Positions 8,854 through 16,557 of a stretch of DNA of 35,115 bases are shown piece by piece. How positions within the stretch are numbered: position 1 is the stretch's first letter; each line of letters starts with the position of its first letter. Under the pieces are notes generated by a model. The model was not told the DNA's origin. It saw only the letters and a list, made by a program, of their open reading frames with translations, and ran no database searches. Source of the DNA: Lentisphaeria bacterium (GTDB lineage Bacteria > Verrucomicrobiota > Lentisphaeria > Victivallales > Victivallaceae); NCBI GenBank assembly GCA_017457105.1, contig JAFTIA010000020.1, positions 1-35,115 of the forward strand. Reading direction: 5' to 3'. Both the position numbers and the translations under genes were made by a program.

Positions 8854-8897
8854 CTAATAGAGAAAAATAGCAAAACTTGCAAAAATCTCGAATAGGG
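8854..8897 (+). repeat. direct repeat copy 2 (between promoter and ATPase start)
   Basis: About 44 bp beginning CTAATAGAGAAAAATAG and containing CAAAACTTGCAAAAATCT; near copy of 8780-8823. It occupies the likely transcription start and 5' leader of the ATPase mRNA. Confidence 0.8.
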
Positions 8898-8902
8898 GTT
8901 GG

Positions 8903-10159
8903 ATGTTTATGGAAATACAACGGCAATTTTACCTTGATGAACTGATCCGCAAGCAGGGGAACGGTTTTGTCAAAATCATTACCGGATTGCGGCGGTGTGG
9001 AAAGTCTTATCTTTTGCGAACCATTTTCAAAAATCATCTGCTTGCTAATGGCATCAAGCCGGAGCAGATCGTTGAAATGGCGTTTGATGAACGCGACAAC
9101 AAAAAGTTCCGCGATCCCGATCTCTTTTATGAATTTGCCAAAGAGAAACTTGCCCAACAGCCGGATACCATTTTCCTGCTTGATGAGATCCAGCTGCTTG
9201 GTGACTTTGAGTCCGTCCTCAACGGTTTGCTTGGAAAGAATGCCGAAATTTACGCTACCGGCAGCAATGCTAAATTCCTTTCCAAAGACATCATAACCGA
9301 GTTCCGGGGGCGCGGCGATGAGATCCACATGACTCCGCTGACTTTTGCCGAGTATTTTTCCATTTTCAACGATGATAAAATCAGCCGGTTTCAGGAATAT
9401 AAGATCTACGGCGGTCTGCCGCTGGTGGCATTGGCAGCTTCTCCGGAAGACAAAATCGCCATTCTCAATGCCCTTTATACTGAAACTTATCTGCGGGATA
9501 TTGTGGGCAGAAACAAGATCCGGAAAGTTGCGGAACTGGAAAACTTGCTGGACATCCTTGCTTCAACCATCGGCAGTCTGGTCAATCCGGAAAAATTACG
9601 CAAAACTTTCCACAGCGTCAAGAACTCCAAGATCACTGTTGATACTATAAACAAGTACATTACTTTCCTGGAAGATGCCTATTTGCTTGAAGCTGCCCAG
9701 CGTTACGACATCAAAGGTAAAGCGTATATCGTTACTCCGCAGAAGTATTATTATTCTGATTTGGGTTTACGCAATGCCCGCTTGAATTTCCGTCAGTTGG
9801 AAGAAACGCACAGCATGGAAAACATCATCTACAACGAACTTCGCCACCGCAATTTCAAAGTGGATATCGGACAAGTTACCGTTAATGAAAAGAACCCTGG
9901 TGGTACTTACAGCCGCAAACAGCTTGAAGTGGATTTTGTTGCCAATAAAGGTTCAAAACGCTACTACATCCAATCTGCCTATATGATCCCTGATGCAGAA
10001 AAGCGCCAACAGGAGATCCGGTCACTTTTGAAAATTGACGATTCTTTCAAAAAGATCGTTATCACCTCCCACGCTCCGGCTCCGCTGTATGATGAACACG
10101 GCATATTGACCATGAGCATTTATGACTTTCTGCTGAATCCGGACAGTCTGGAACTGTGA
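8903..10159 (+). CDS. AAA_14/DUF4143 family ATP-binding protein
   Basis: A 418-residue P-loop ATPase of the AAA_14-DUF4143 architecture. Walker A GLRRCGKS (28-35), Walker B FLLDEIQ (91-97) and a sensor-like ATGSNAK (about 113-119) are clear. The C-terminal half is the DUF4143 part, with a restriction-endonuclease-like LEVDFV...YYIQSAY (about 341-360) that resembles a degenerate PD-(D/E)XK core. Such proteins often occur in many near-identical copies per genome; their role is not established. Two ATGs compete: 8903 (AGGGG 4 bp before) and 8909 (AGGGG 10 bp before); 8909 may be the real one. The gene uses more A/T-ending codons than its CCGG-rich neighbours, and is flanked by inverted 12-mers, which suggests transfer as a unit. 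It is unrelated to the carbohydrate genes around it. Confidence 0.9.
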   Translation: MFMEIQRQFYLDELIRKQGNGFVKIITGLRRCGKSYLLRTIFKNHLLANGIKPEQIVEMAFDERDNKKFRDPDLFYEFAKEKLAQQPDTIFLLDEIQLLGDFESVLNGLLGKNAEIYATGSNAKFLSKDIITEFRGRGDEIHMTPLTFAEYFSIFNDDKISRFQEYKIYGGLPLVALAASPEDKIAILNALYTETYLRDIVGRNKIRKVAELENLLDILASTIGSLVNPEKLRKTFHSVKNSKITVDTINKYITFLEDAYLLEAAQRYDIKGKAYIVTPQKYYYSDLGLRNARLNFRQLEETHSMENIIYNELRHRNFKVDIGQVTVNEKNPGGTYSRKQLEVDFVANKGSKRYYIQSAYMIPDAEKRQQEIRSLLKIDDSFKKIVITSHAPAPLYDEHGILTMSIYDFLLNPDSLEL

Positions 10160-10218
10160 TGTAAAAAAATGATTTGGCTCCAGTTGCAACGATGACTGAT
10201 ATTGGCTGAAATAAACAG

Positions 10219-10275
10219 GAATACCGGGAATACCAGGGCCGCTATATCTCAGTATTCACGGTATCCACAGTATCC
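10219..10275. repeat. imperfect hairpin and 9-bp-period repeats after the ATPase gene
   Basis: GAATACCGGGAATAC (10219-10233) pairs with GTATTCACGGTATCC (10252-10266) at 13 of 15 positions. Each arm itself is a 9-bp-period repeat (GGAATACCG/GGAATACCA; CGGTATCCA/CAGTATCCA). It sits between the convergent ATPase and sugar isomerase genes but lacks a T-run, so a Rho-independent terminator is doubtful. Confidence 0.55.
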
Positions 10276-10349
10276 ATGATATAGGCATGTTTATTTTTGC
10301 ATGAAGCTCAAAAGGGCGGCAAATGTGCCGCTCCCCCTTGCTCTATTGC

Positions 10350-11123
10350 TTACCGGTTTCCGGCGGCAAGGCCGTTGGAAACCATGTAGCGGTAACTCAT
10401 TTTGATGGCGCGCATCATGTCGATACAGCAGTTGTCCAGTTCCACAATGACCCACTGGTTGACCGCAGGATCACAGGCTTCGATCACTGCCGGGATGTTC
10501 ATTTTGCCGGTGCCGAGAGGGAGCATGTTGATATTTTTGTTGAATGTGCCGTCCTTCAGGTGCAGGAGAACGCATTTTTCACGGAATTTCCGGACCATTT
10601 CAGCCGGATCGTTGGCACCGTGGTTGGCGGACCAGTAGGCATCGATCTCATACTTTACCGTGGGGCAGAGTTCTTCAAAAATTTCATAGGCGATACGGCC
10701 GTTGATTTTGGCAAATTCGTGGGCATGATTGTGCAGATACAGCCGGCAGCCCTGACGGCGGCAGGCTTCATCCATGGCACTGACCAGTTCTGCTGTTCTT
10801 TTGATGGCATCCATATCTGCAAATTCCGCTTCGCCGAATCCGGCGGCGATCAGATCGGTCTTCATATCCCCGGCGGCATCCACTGCGGCGGAAATATCCT
10901 CCACTTTGCGGCAGAATGGCGAATGGGTCCCGGCCATGGACATTCCAAGATCTTCCACGATCCTGGTAACTTCTGCGGGTGTATAGCCCCACAGACCGGC
11001 GGGCTGGACACCCTTGTAGCCGATGGCGGCGACCCATTTCAAAATTTGCAGAAAATCTTCCTTTTCGTAACCGGGCTGCATCATATCACGCAGGGAATAA
11101 AGCTGGACGGCGATGGGATACAT
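10350..11123 (-). CDS. sugar phosphate isomerase/epimerase-type TIM barrel protein
   Basis: A 257-residue xylose isomerase-like TIM barrel (AP endonuclease 2 superfamily). It starts MYPIAVQLYSLRD, a typical first strand of this family, and continues with GYKGVQPAG, SMAGTHSPF, LYLHNHAHEF, KYEIDAYW, LLHLKDG and WVIVELDN. The His, Asp and Glu residues in these strands are the usual divalent-metal ligands. Family members isomerise or epimerise sugars and inositols, or oxidise sugars with partner dehydrogenases; no specific substrate can be read. No signal peptide. The ATG at 11123 has AAGGAG 7 bp upstream; earlier in-frame codons lack one. Monocistronic with its own promoter. It could process a monosaccharide released by the neighbouring glycosidases (inference). 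Confidence 0.88.
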   Translation of the reverse strand: MYPIAVQLYSLRDMMQPGYEKEDFLQILKWVAAIGYKGVQPAGLWGYTPAEVTRIVEDLGMSMAGTHSPFCRKVEDISAAVDAAGDMKTDLIAAGFGEAEFADMDAIKRTAELVSAMDEACRRQGCRLYLHNHAHEFAKINGRIAYEIFEELCPTVKYEIDAYWSANHGANDPAEMVRKFREKCVLLHLKDGTFNKNINMLPLGTGKMNIPAVIEACDPAVNQWVIVELDNCCIDMMRAIKMSYRYMVSNGLAAGNR

Positions 11124-11162
11124 GGTATTTTTCTCCTTGTTGATGGTTGATCCAATCATGTA

Positions 11163-11190
11163 ATTGTAATGCTTTTTCAGAAAAAATCAA
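11163..11190 (-). promoter_or_regulatory. promoter for the sugar isomerase gene
   Basis: On the minus strand TTGATT (11185-11190), 16-bp spacer, TACAAT (11163-11168). It lies 40-67 bp upstream of the ATG at 11123 and just beyond the stop of the MATE gene. Confidence 0.5.
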
Positions 11191-11197
11191 TGCGTTT

Positions 11198-12568
11198 TCA
11201 ACTAATTGGACATTTTTTCAATTGTTTTTGCTTGAGTTTCCGGCAAACGAACCACAGAAGCGTGCCATTCAGGATGGCGACTGCTGTCCACGATACCGGG
11301 TAGGAGTAGTACAGACATTCCAGCGTGCGGATGTGGGGGAATACCAGCAGGATGCAGGCGATCCGCAAACCGCAGACTCCGGTAACCGTGGTGATCATGG
11401 AACTGGTGGAATACCCCAGTCCCCGCAGACTTCCTGCAATGGCTTCCATGATGCCGATGGTAAAATACAGCGAGAACAGGCAGTGGATTTTGATCATGCC
11501 GTACCGGATGATTTCCGGGTCAGAGGTAAAGATTTGCAGAAGCGGCTCGCCGAACCGGGTGAACAACAATCCGCATCCCCCGGAGATTACCGCCCCGGCG
11601 GCAATGCAGATCTGGATCCCTTTGCAGACCCGGTCGATTTTTCCTGCCCCGTGATTCTGGGCGGAAAAGGTCAGTGCCGCCTGATAAAATGCCTGACTTC
11701 CCACATGGGCAAGACCTTCGATCCCTCCTGCCGCTGTATTCCCGGCGATGGCCAGCGGCCCGAAGGAGTTGATGGCGGACTGGATCAGTACATTGGAAAT
11801 GGAGTAACTGGAAGATTGCATACTTGCCGGGATGCCCAGTTTTAAAATTTCCTTCAAACTGGAGGATTCAAAATGGATGTGTTTCCAACGCAGCCGGGCA
11901 GAGCCCACGCACCGGAGCTGTGCCCGCAATGTCAGCCCTCCCAGCAGGATTTGTGAGAGGATGGTGGCGCACGCCACCCCGGCAATATCAAATTTGCAGA
12001 CGATCACAAAAAACAGATTCAACAGGACTTTGAGTACGGCACTGGCAATCAAAAAGTAAAGCGGCTGCCGGGTATTGCCGAACGCCCGGAGAATGGCGGC
12101 TCCTATGTTGTAAAACAAAACAAACGGCAGGCCGAAAAAGGTGATCGCAAGGTAAAGCGTGGACTGGGAAATGATTTCCGGCGGCGTATCCATCAACTGG
12201 AGCAGCGGCCTTGCCGCCAGGATCGCGGCGGCGGTCAGCGCGATCCCTCCCCAAAGGGCGAATGCCGCCGAGGTGTGGATCGTCAGGTGGAGTTTATGGT
12301 GGTCTTTTGCCCCGAAATACCTTGCCGCAAGAACATTGGAGCCCACGGCAATGCCTGCGAACAATGTAACGAGCATGGAATTGATCGCCGAGGTCGCACC
12401 AATGGCCGCCAGTGCCCGGGGATTGGCAAAGTGCCCGATCACCATCAGATCCACGGCATGAAAGATCAGCTGCAGAGAACTGGCGGCAACCAGCGGCAGC
12501 GTGAATTGGATCAGCTTCGGGAGAAGCGATCCCTGTGTCATGTCGATATTGTACTTATTGGCGGCCAT
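11198..12568 (-). CDS. MATE family efflux transporter
   Basis: A 456-residue integral membrane protein with about twelve hydrophobic segments. The N-terminal MTQGSLLPKLIQFTLPLVAASSLQ..., the AVDLMVIGHFA segment and the pseudo-repeat in the second half (ILKLGIPASMQSSSYSISNV...NSFGPLAIAGNTAA) are hallmark MATE/DinF-NorM features, and the length is normal. These transporters export drugs or metabolites using a Na+ or H+ gradient; the substrate is unknown. The start at 12568 lacks a strong Shine-Dalgarno sequence and lies 11 bp after the SGNH hydrolase stop, so it is probably translated by coupling within a two-gene operon. Confidence 0.92.
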   Translation of the reverse strand: MAANKYNIDMTQGSLLPKLIQFTLPLVAASSLQLIFHAVDLMVIGHFANPRALAAIGATSAINSMLVTLFAGIAVGSNVLAARYFGAKDHHKLHLTIHTSAAFALWGGIALTAAAILAARPLLQLMDTPPEIISQSTLYLAITFFGLPFVLFYNIGAAILRAFGNTRQPLYFLIASAVLKVLLNLFFVIVCKFDIAGVACATILSQILLGGLTLRAQLRCVGSARLRWKHIHFESSSLKEILKLGIPASMQSSSYSISNVLIQSAINSFGPLAIAGNTAAGGIEGLAHVGSQAFYQAALTFSAQNHGAGKIDRVCKGIQICIAAGAVISGGCGLLFTRFGEPLLQIFTSDPEIIRYGMIKIHCLFSLYFTIGIMEAIAGSLRGLGYSTSSMITTVTGVCGLRIACILLVFPHIRTLECLYYSYPVSWTAVAILNGTLLWFVCRKLKQKQLKKCPIS

Positions 12569-12579
12569 GGGATGAATTT

Positions 12580-13323
12580 TCAGAATGGGATGTTTTTAAA
12601 ATCCGGGGGCAGGGCGGCTAATTGGTAATAGAGCGTTTCTGCGATCCGGGCGTGACCGGCGGCATTGGGGTGCAGACGGTCCGTATCCTGCAAATGGAAA
12701 TAATTTGCATACGGGTCCCGCATGGGGAGAAGGCCGCACAAACTGAAGAGGTCGATGACCGGCACGGACCAGATGCTCCCGGCTTCTTTGATGATGCTGA
12801 CATATTCATCCACATACAGCCCCAGAAAATTGGGGAAGGATTCCTCCGGCTGGACATTGTCACCGCCGAATGTGGCAAAACCGCGGTGAATGGGGGTGCA
12901 GAGAACGATCTGTTGTTTTACAAAACGGTCTTTGAGCAGCCCCATGGCATGGTTGATCCTGCCCCGCACGGTCGTGACATCCAAATTGGCGGTGCGCCGT
13001 ACCAGCCGGATCAGTTTCCCGTGGGAAAGAACTTCCTCCTCCCGCAGATCCCACCACTGCCCGGGTGGAACAGAGGAATTGAAATCATTGGTGCCGATAA
13101 AAATTAAAATGGCATCCACATCCTGACCATGATCCCGATAGAGATTTTCCGTCTGCTCCGGGATATGATCCCACTGGCGGCCGTTGATGCCGTAAACAAG
13201 GGGGGTGATATGGAGTTTGTCTGCCAGAAACTGCCAGTAATTTTTAGAAGTTCCCACATGAATGGCATCGGTAATGGAGTCTCCGAAAAAAGCGATTTTT
13301 TTTCCTTCCCACGGGTGTGACAT
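12580..13323 (-). CDS. SGNH/GDSL family hydrolase
   Basis: A 247-residue SGNH hydrolase. Block I FFGDSITDA gives nucleophile Ser16; YGINGRQWD supplies the block II Gly; IGTNDFNS is block III with Asn; DRLHPNAAGH carries the Asp-x-x-His of block V. There is no signal peptide. Members remove acetyl or other acyl groups from sugars or lipids, and a carbohydrate esterase role would fit the surroundings, but this is inference. AAAGGAT precedes the ATG at 13323. First gene of an operon with the MATE exporter 11 bp downstream. Confidence 0.9.
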   Translation of the reverse strand: MSHPWEGKKIAFFGDSITDAIHVGTSKNYWQFLADKLHITPLVYGINGRQWDHIPEQTENLYRDHGQDVDAILIFIGTNDFNSSVPPGQWWDLREEEVLSHGKLIRLVRRTANLDVTTVRGRINHAMGLLKDRFVKQQIVLCTPIHRGFATFGGDNVQPEESFPNFLGLYVDEYVSIIKEAGSIWSVPVIDLFSLCGLLPMRDPYANYFHLQDTDRLHPNAAGHARIAETLYYQLAALPPDFKNIPF

Positions 13324-13352
13324 CGCAGATCCTTTCTGTTTTTTTCTTAATT

Positions 13353-13381
13353 AATATAGGATCATTCAAAAAAGATTGCAA
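13353..13381 (-). promoter_or_regulatory. promoter for SGNH hydrolase-MATE operon
   Basis: On the minus strand TTGCAA (13376-13381), 17-bp spacer, TATATT (13353-13358), 30 bp before the ATG. A plausible divergent promoter TTCAAA (13365-13370)-16 bp-TACAAT (13387-13392) overlaps it and would serve the small membrane protein gene. Confidence 0.6.
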
Positions 13382-13450
13382 TCTGATACAATTTTTTATT
13401 TTCAAATTTCGTTCAATTTACAGACACTTCAAAACAGAAAGGAGTATCCT

Positions 13451-13822
13451 ATGTGTGAAGAAAAGAATACAGAAAAGAAGAGCTGCTGTTTGAAAGGGGA
13501 TGTGCGGACATTCTGCATTGCGCTCCTGACCACCGTGATCGTGCTGGCTCTGTACCATTTCGGGATGGGGATCTGCGCCATTCTTACCGGGACATCCAGC
13601 TATAACTGTATGCCGGTCAGCCGGGATTATGTGCTGATCCCGGTCTCCGCCATGCCGCAGAAAGGGCCGGGCTTCGGGGACGGCAAACGGTTCCACCGCG
13701 GGGAATTCCGCCGGGGCGGTATGCCGGGGCATCATCCGGAACGGCGTTTCCATCCGGATGGCAGACCGGGGCACCGTCCTGCCGGGGCAGAAAGACCGGC
13801 CGCGCCTGTATCTGCACAATAA
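13451..13822 (+). CDS. small membrane protein with His/Gly/Pro/Arg-rich tail
   Basis: A 123-residue protein of unknown function. A short Cys/Lys-rich head (EKKSCCLKGD) is followed by one membrane helix (about residues 20-45, FCIALLTTVIVLALYHFG core). The tail from about 70 is low-complexity and rich in His, Arg, Gly and Pro (GGMPGHHPERRFHPDGRPGH). The tail could bind metal or a polyanion such as an acidic polysaccharide; this is speculation from composition. ATG at 13451 has AAAGGAG 6-7 bp upstream. It is followed by its own terminator, so it is a single-gene unit, divergent from the SGNH hydrolase. Confidence 0.7.
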   Translation: MCEEKNTEKKSCCLKGDVRTFCIALLTTVIVLALYHFGMGICAILTGTSSYNCMPVSRDYVLIPVSAMPQKGPGFGDGKRFHRGEFRRGGMPGHHPERRFHPDGRPGHRPAGAERPAAPVSAQ

Positions 13823-13847
13823 AACATATCTTAAAACTGCATCATTT

Positions 13848-13889
13848 CACCCGGGGCCTTGCAAAAAGAGGTTTCCGGGTGTATTTTTT
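13848..13889 (+). terminator. Rho-independent terminator after the small membrane protein gene
   Basis: CACCCGG (13848-13854) pairs with CCGGGTG (13875-13881) around a 20-nt loop that can extend the stem further, followed by TATTTTTT. Confidence 0.65.
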
Positions 13890-13910
13890 CTGCATCAGGG
13901 AGAGTTGATC

Positions 13911-14429
13911 ATGGAAATGCTTGATATTTACGATGCCGCCGGGAATTGCATCGGGCAGGCTCCCCGGAAGGCGTGTCACGGAAATCCGGCTTTACTGCAC
14001 CATACGAGTCATGTGGTGGTTTTTCACCCGGAAGAACCTGCTCTGCTCCTGCAGTTGAGGCGGAAAGATAAAGATATCCAGCCGGGGAAATGGGATACGG
14101 CAGTGGGGGGACACCTTGCGCCCGGCGAGGATTATCTTACAGGAGCCCTCCGGGAATTGGAGGAGGAGTTGGGGCTGCAGGTCCCGGCAGAGGCGTTGCA
14201 GTGGCTCTTTGACTCCCCGATCCGGAATGAGATCGAGTCCGAGGATACCCGGGTTTTCGGGATCACGCACGGCGGGCCTTTTGCTTTCCAGAAGTCGGAG
14301 ATCGACGGTGTCCGGTTCTGGCCGTTCTCCGAATTGCGTGATCCGGCAAACTTTTCATCTTTCACGCCGAATCTGGTAACAGAGCTGGCACGGCTTTGGG
14401 AAATCCCGGAAATCGCCGCGCGTCTTTGA
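13911..14429 (+). CDS. NUDIX hydrolase (YfcD/IPP-isomerase-like)
   Basis: A 172-residue NUDIX protein. The Nudix box is complete: GHLAPGE, seven residues, then RELEEELGL (about 69-91), giving the metal-binding Glu residues. The N-terminus (MEMLDIYDAAGNCIGQ...RKACHGNPALLHHTSHV) and QLRRKDKDIQPGKWDTAVGGH are typical of the YfcD/isopentenyl-diphosphate-isomerase-like subgroup. It probably hydrolyses a nucleoside diphosphate derivative or related pyrophosphate in the cytoplasm; the substrate is not predictable. ATG at 13911 is preceded by GGGAGAG; a longer open frame to the left runs through the terminator and is rejected as the start. Confidence 0.9.
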   Translation: MEMLDIYDAAGNCIGQAPRKACHGNPALLHHTSHVVVFHPEEPALLLQLRRKDKDIQPGKWDTAVGGHLAPGEDYLTGALRELEEELGLQVPAEALQWLFDSPIRNEIESEDTRVFGITHGGPFAFQKSEIDGVRFWPFSELRDPANFSSFTPNLVTELARLWEIPEIAARL

Positions 14430-14492
14430 GCGGTGTTTTCTGTATTTGCCCGGGAAAATGATTTTTTTGCCCGTAATAATTCCTTGCCAGCC

Positions 14493-14520
14493 TTGCAAAA
14501 GCCGGGTTCGGTGCTAAAGT
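14493..14520 (+). promoter_or_regulatory. promoter for the class III aminotransferase gene
   Basis: TTGCAA (14493-14498), 16-bp spacer, TAAAGT (14515-14520) with TGC immediately before it (extended -10). It lies about 77 bp before the ATG at 14597. Confidence 0.5.
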
Positions 14521-14596
14521 TATAAACAGTGTTTGAAACCATTCCGGAAGGGCATATTGCTTTTTCCGAAAAACAAAAATCAAAGGGAGACGAAAG

Positions 14597-15808
14597 ATGA
14601 AGAGCAATCAGGAGTATCGCGCGATTCTGGATCAGTACATTCCGTGGGGCAGTTCCACCTGCTCCAAGCGTGCCAGATTTATGCCGGAAGAACCGGCGGT
14701 GATCGTGCGTGGCAAAGGCTGCCGTGTGTGGGATGCTGACGGCCGGGAATTTATCGACTTCCGGAACTCTCTGGGCCCCATCACGCTGGGTTATTGCTAT
14801 GAACCGGTGAACGAAGCCGTGAAGGAACAGCTGGACAAGGGGATCGTTTTCGGGTATCCCACTCCGCTGGAAGCCGAAGTTGCTGAACTCGTCTGCCACA
14901 CCATTCCCTGTGCGGAAAAGGCCCGTTTCCTCAAGACCGGCGGTGAAGCCATTGCCGCCGTCATCAAATCCGCCCGTTGTGTGTCCGGCCACGATCATGT
15001 GATCCAGATCGGGTACAATGGCTGGCTGAACTCTCTGGGCTCCGGCGGCATGACTCTTCCCGGGCAGAAAGCGGCGGATAAGCTCCCCGGCGTTCCGGCA
15101 GATCTGACGGCTCTCCACCACACCTGCGGCTGGAACGATGTGGAAACCATGGAAAGACTGGGCAACCTCTACGGCGACAACCTTGCGTGCGTGGTGGTGG
15201 CGGCAGATTATCTGCGGATGGATGAAGCAAAAACTTTCTATCCCTTCCTGCGCCAGTTTGTGGATAAGTACGGCGCGGCTCTGATCTACGACGAAATCGT
15301 GACCGGTTTCCGTCTGGCTCTGGGCGGTGCGCAGGAACTCTACGGCGTGACCCCGGATATGGCGGTTTTTGCCAAGGCTGTGGCGAACGGGATGCCGCTT
15401 TCTGTTTACTGCGGTAACGCCAAGTGGATGAAGGGGCTGGATACGGCGATCGTCAGCTCCACCTACGGCGGCGAAGCCCTTTCTCTGGCTGCGGCAAAGG
15501 CGGTGATCAATATTTACCGTACGGAACCTGTTATTGAACATCTGTGGGAAATGGGGAACCGCATGTGGAGCGGTATGGACCGGATTTTTGAAGCCAAGGG
15601 GCTGCCCTTCAACGTGCCGTCCCGCAAGCCGGTCGGTTTTGTGAACGTCCATGCAGATGCTCCGGCTGGATTGTTCGACAATTTCCTGCGTGCCTGCTGT
15701 GCCAACGGCGTGACGCTGTACAACGGTGGTTACGTGAACTACTCTCACAAGGCTGCGGATATCGACGAAGCCTTGGAACGCATCGAAAAGGCCGCGGCTT
15801 CTCTGTAA
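14597..15808 (+). CDS. class III PLP-dependent aminotransferase, GSA-aminomutase-like
   Basis: A 403-residue fold-type I aminotransferase. The beginning (IPWGSSTCSKRARFMPEEP) and WDADGREFIDFRNSLGPITLGY follow the glutamate-1-semialdehyde 2,1-aminomutase (HemL) subgroup. LIYDEIVTGFR (about 230-240) holds the PLP-ring Asp, and Lys260 in VFAKAVANGMPLS is the Schiff-base lysine. It is shorter than HemL (about 425-430) and the PLP-phosphate region reads STYGGEALSLAAA instead of the HemL STLSGNP-like pattern, so tetrapyrrole synthesis is doubtful; an aminosugar or amino acid aminotransferase is more likely. It is alone between its promoter and terminator. No tetrapyrrole gene is nearby. Confidence 0.87.
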   Translation: MKSNQEYRAILDQYIPWGSSTCSKRARFMPEEPAVIVRGKGCRVWDADGREFIDFRNSLGPITLGYCYEPVNEAVKEQLDKGIVFGYPTPLEAEVAELVCHTIPCAEKARFLKTGGEAIAAVIKSARCVSGHDHVIQIGYNGWLNSLGSGGMTLPGQKAADKLPGVPADLTALHHTCGWNDVETMERLGNLYGDNLACVVVAADYLRMDEAKTFYPFLRQFVDKYGAALIYDEIVTGFRLALGGAQELYGVTPDMAVFAKAVANGMPLSVYCGNAKWMKGLDTAIVSSTYGGEALSLAAAKAVINIYRTEPVIEHLWEMGNRMWSGMDRIFEAKGLPFNVPSRKPVGFVNVHADAPAGLFDNFLRACCANGVTLYNGGYVNYSHKAADIDEALERIEKAAASL

Positions 15809-15835
15809 TGCCGGCCTTGAGCTGAAAAAGCAATC

Positions 15836-15868
15836 AGCCCTCTGCGATGATGCAGGGGGCTTTTTTTT
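15836..15868 (+). terminator. Rho-independent terminator after the aminotransferase gene
   Basis: AGCCCTCTGC (15836-15845), loop GATGAT, GCAGGGGGCT (15852-15861), then a run of T. One G-T pair in a 10-bp stem. Confidence 0.92.
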
Positions 15869-15875
15869 GTTCTTC

Positions 15876-15985
15876 ATGCGCAAAGCTCATTGAGCAGAGC
15901 CGATACTGCGGACCGGGGAATGTCGGACTTGTCGGACTTGTCGGACGGGTACATGGCTTTGTGTGTGCTATGTGCTTTTGTGCAT
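15876..15985 (+). repeat. dispersed repeat with 9-bp tandem array (3 units)
   Basis: A block beginning GCAAAGCTCATTG, containing the tandem unit TGTCGGACT (15921-15946, nearly three copies) and continuing GGGTACATGGCTTTGTG and TGCTATGTGCTT. A close copy with five units lies at 17660-17800. Both blocks start a few bases after a Rho-independent terminator. Confidence 0.88.
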
Positions 15986-16042
15986 GGCTGAGTCGGCTGT
16001 CGCTCGCTCTCTGAAACGAAGTGGATGTGCTGTAACATGCCC

Positions 16043-16142
16043 GCGGGAACTACCCGCTGCACTGAACCCGGCCTCGCTGAGACCAAGTGCATGACAGATG
16101 ATTGGCTGTATAGAAAACAGCGGTCTGTGTTTTAGTACAACG
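16043..16142 (+). repeat. diverged internal copy of the end repeat
   Basis: Bases 16058-16142 align with 62-145: TGC(A/G)CTGAACCC(A/G)GCCTCGC(A/T)GAGACC at the start differs at only three positions of 34, and TATAGAAAA and TTTAGTAC recur further on. The hairpin just before it is GCGGG/CCCGC (16043-16057), different in sequence from CTTACG/CGTAAG in the left copy but in the same place, so the shape is conserved more than the bases. Confidence 0.75.
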
Positions 16143-16209
16143 CCTTCCGATTTTTCCGTGTGCACTATGATGGTTTGCTCTCCTGCATTTTATGGCCACT
16201 GATTTTGAT

Positions 16210-16237
16210 TTGCATTTTATCTTTTCCGATGTATATT
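16210..16237 (+). promoter_or_regulatory. possible promoter for a structured RNA
   Basis: TTGCAT (16210-16215), 16-bp spacer, TATATT (16232-16237). The only sizeable items downstream before a T-run are two hairpins, not a reading frame. Confidence 0.4.
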
Positions 16238-16478
16238 AGGTACGCCGCCAGATACGGCGGTGGCTAATTAAAATCTGTTCGCATTTTACGGCAAATACAT
16301 CCGAAACCGACCAAGTAAAAAATGTTCTTTGCCAACACCACAGGTGAATTGTGTCCAGTGAGATTGTGTCTTTTTTTCTGCACAGTCTTGCCGGATGCTC
16401 CTATTTGCATTGGTGTTGGCGGGCTCTTGGTCGGGCCCCGGATGTAGTGCAATTCTGGAGTGTTCGGCTTTTTTTTGT
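16235..16478 (+). ncRNA. candidate structured RNA with terminator-like 3' end
   Basis: This 240-bp part of the gene-free stretch 16146-16635 holds two hairpins. The first is 16235-16268 (ATTAG/CTAAT outside, CGCCGCC/GGCGGTG inside). The second is 16390-16468: GCCGGATGCTCC pairs fully with GGAGTGTTCGGC (three G-T pairs), then TTGCATTG with TAGTGCAA, then GGGCTC with GGGCCC at the tip; eight T follow at 16469-16476. With the promoter-like pair at 16210-16237 this could be a small RNA of about 235 nt. It matches none of 6S, SRP, tmRNA or RNase P that I can recognise. The second hairpin alone may simply be a terminator. Confidence 0.4.
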
Positions 16479-16557
16479 CGTTTTTCCTATTTGCACATTA
16501 TCCATTGAAGACCTGTTTGTCCTTTGGTTTTTGGCGTTTAATTGAACAGAAGAAAAC

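Larger units (their letters stand above)
8599..8902. other. 304-bp gap with hairpin, two direct repeats and promoter
   Basis: No gene is supported in this gap. It holds an 11-bp stem hairpin (8728-8738 with 8754-8764, loop 15), two 44-bp imperfect direct repeats and a consensus-like promoter, all listed separately. The change from CCGG-rich to AT-rich sequence starts near 8690. Confidence 0.7.

Noticed and set aside
14597-15808. Naming the aminotransferase hemL
   Set aside because: It is shorter than HemL, has a different PLP-phosphate region, and no tetrapyrrole genes are near.
16351-16545. A 64-codon hydrophobic plus-strand frame
   Set aside because: It lies across the long hairpin and T-run at 16390-16476 and lacks a ribosome site; composition reflects T-rich DNA.
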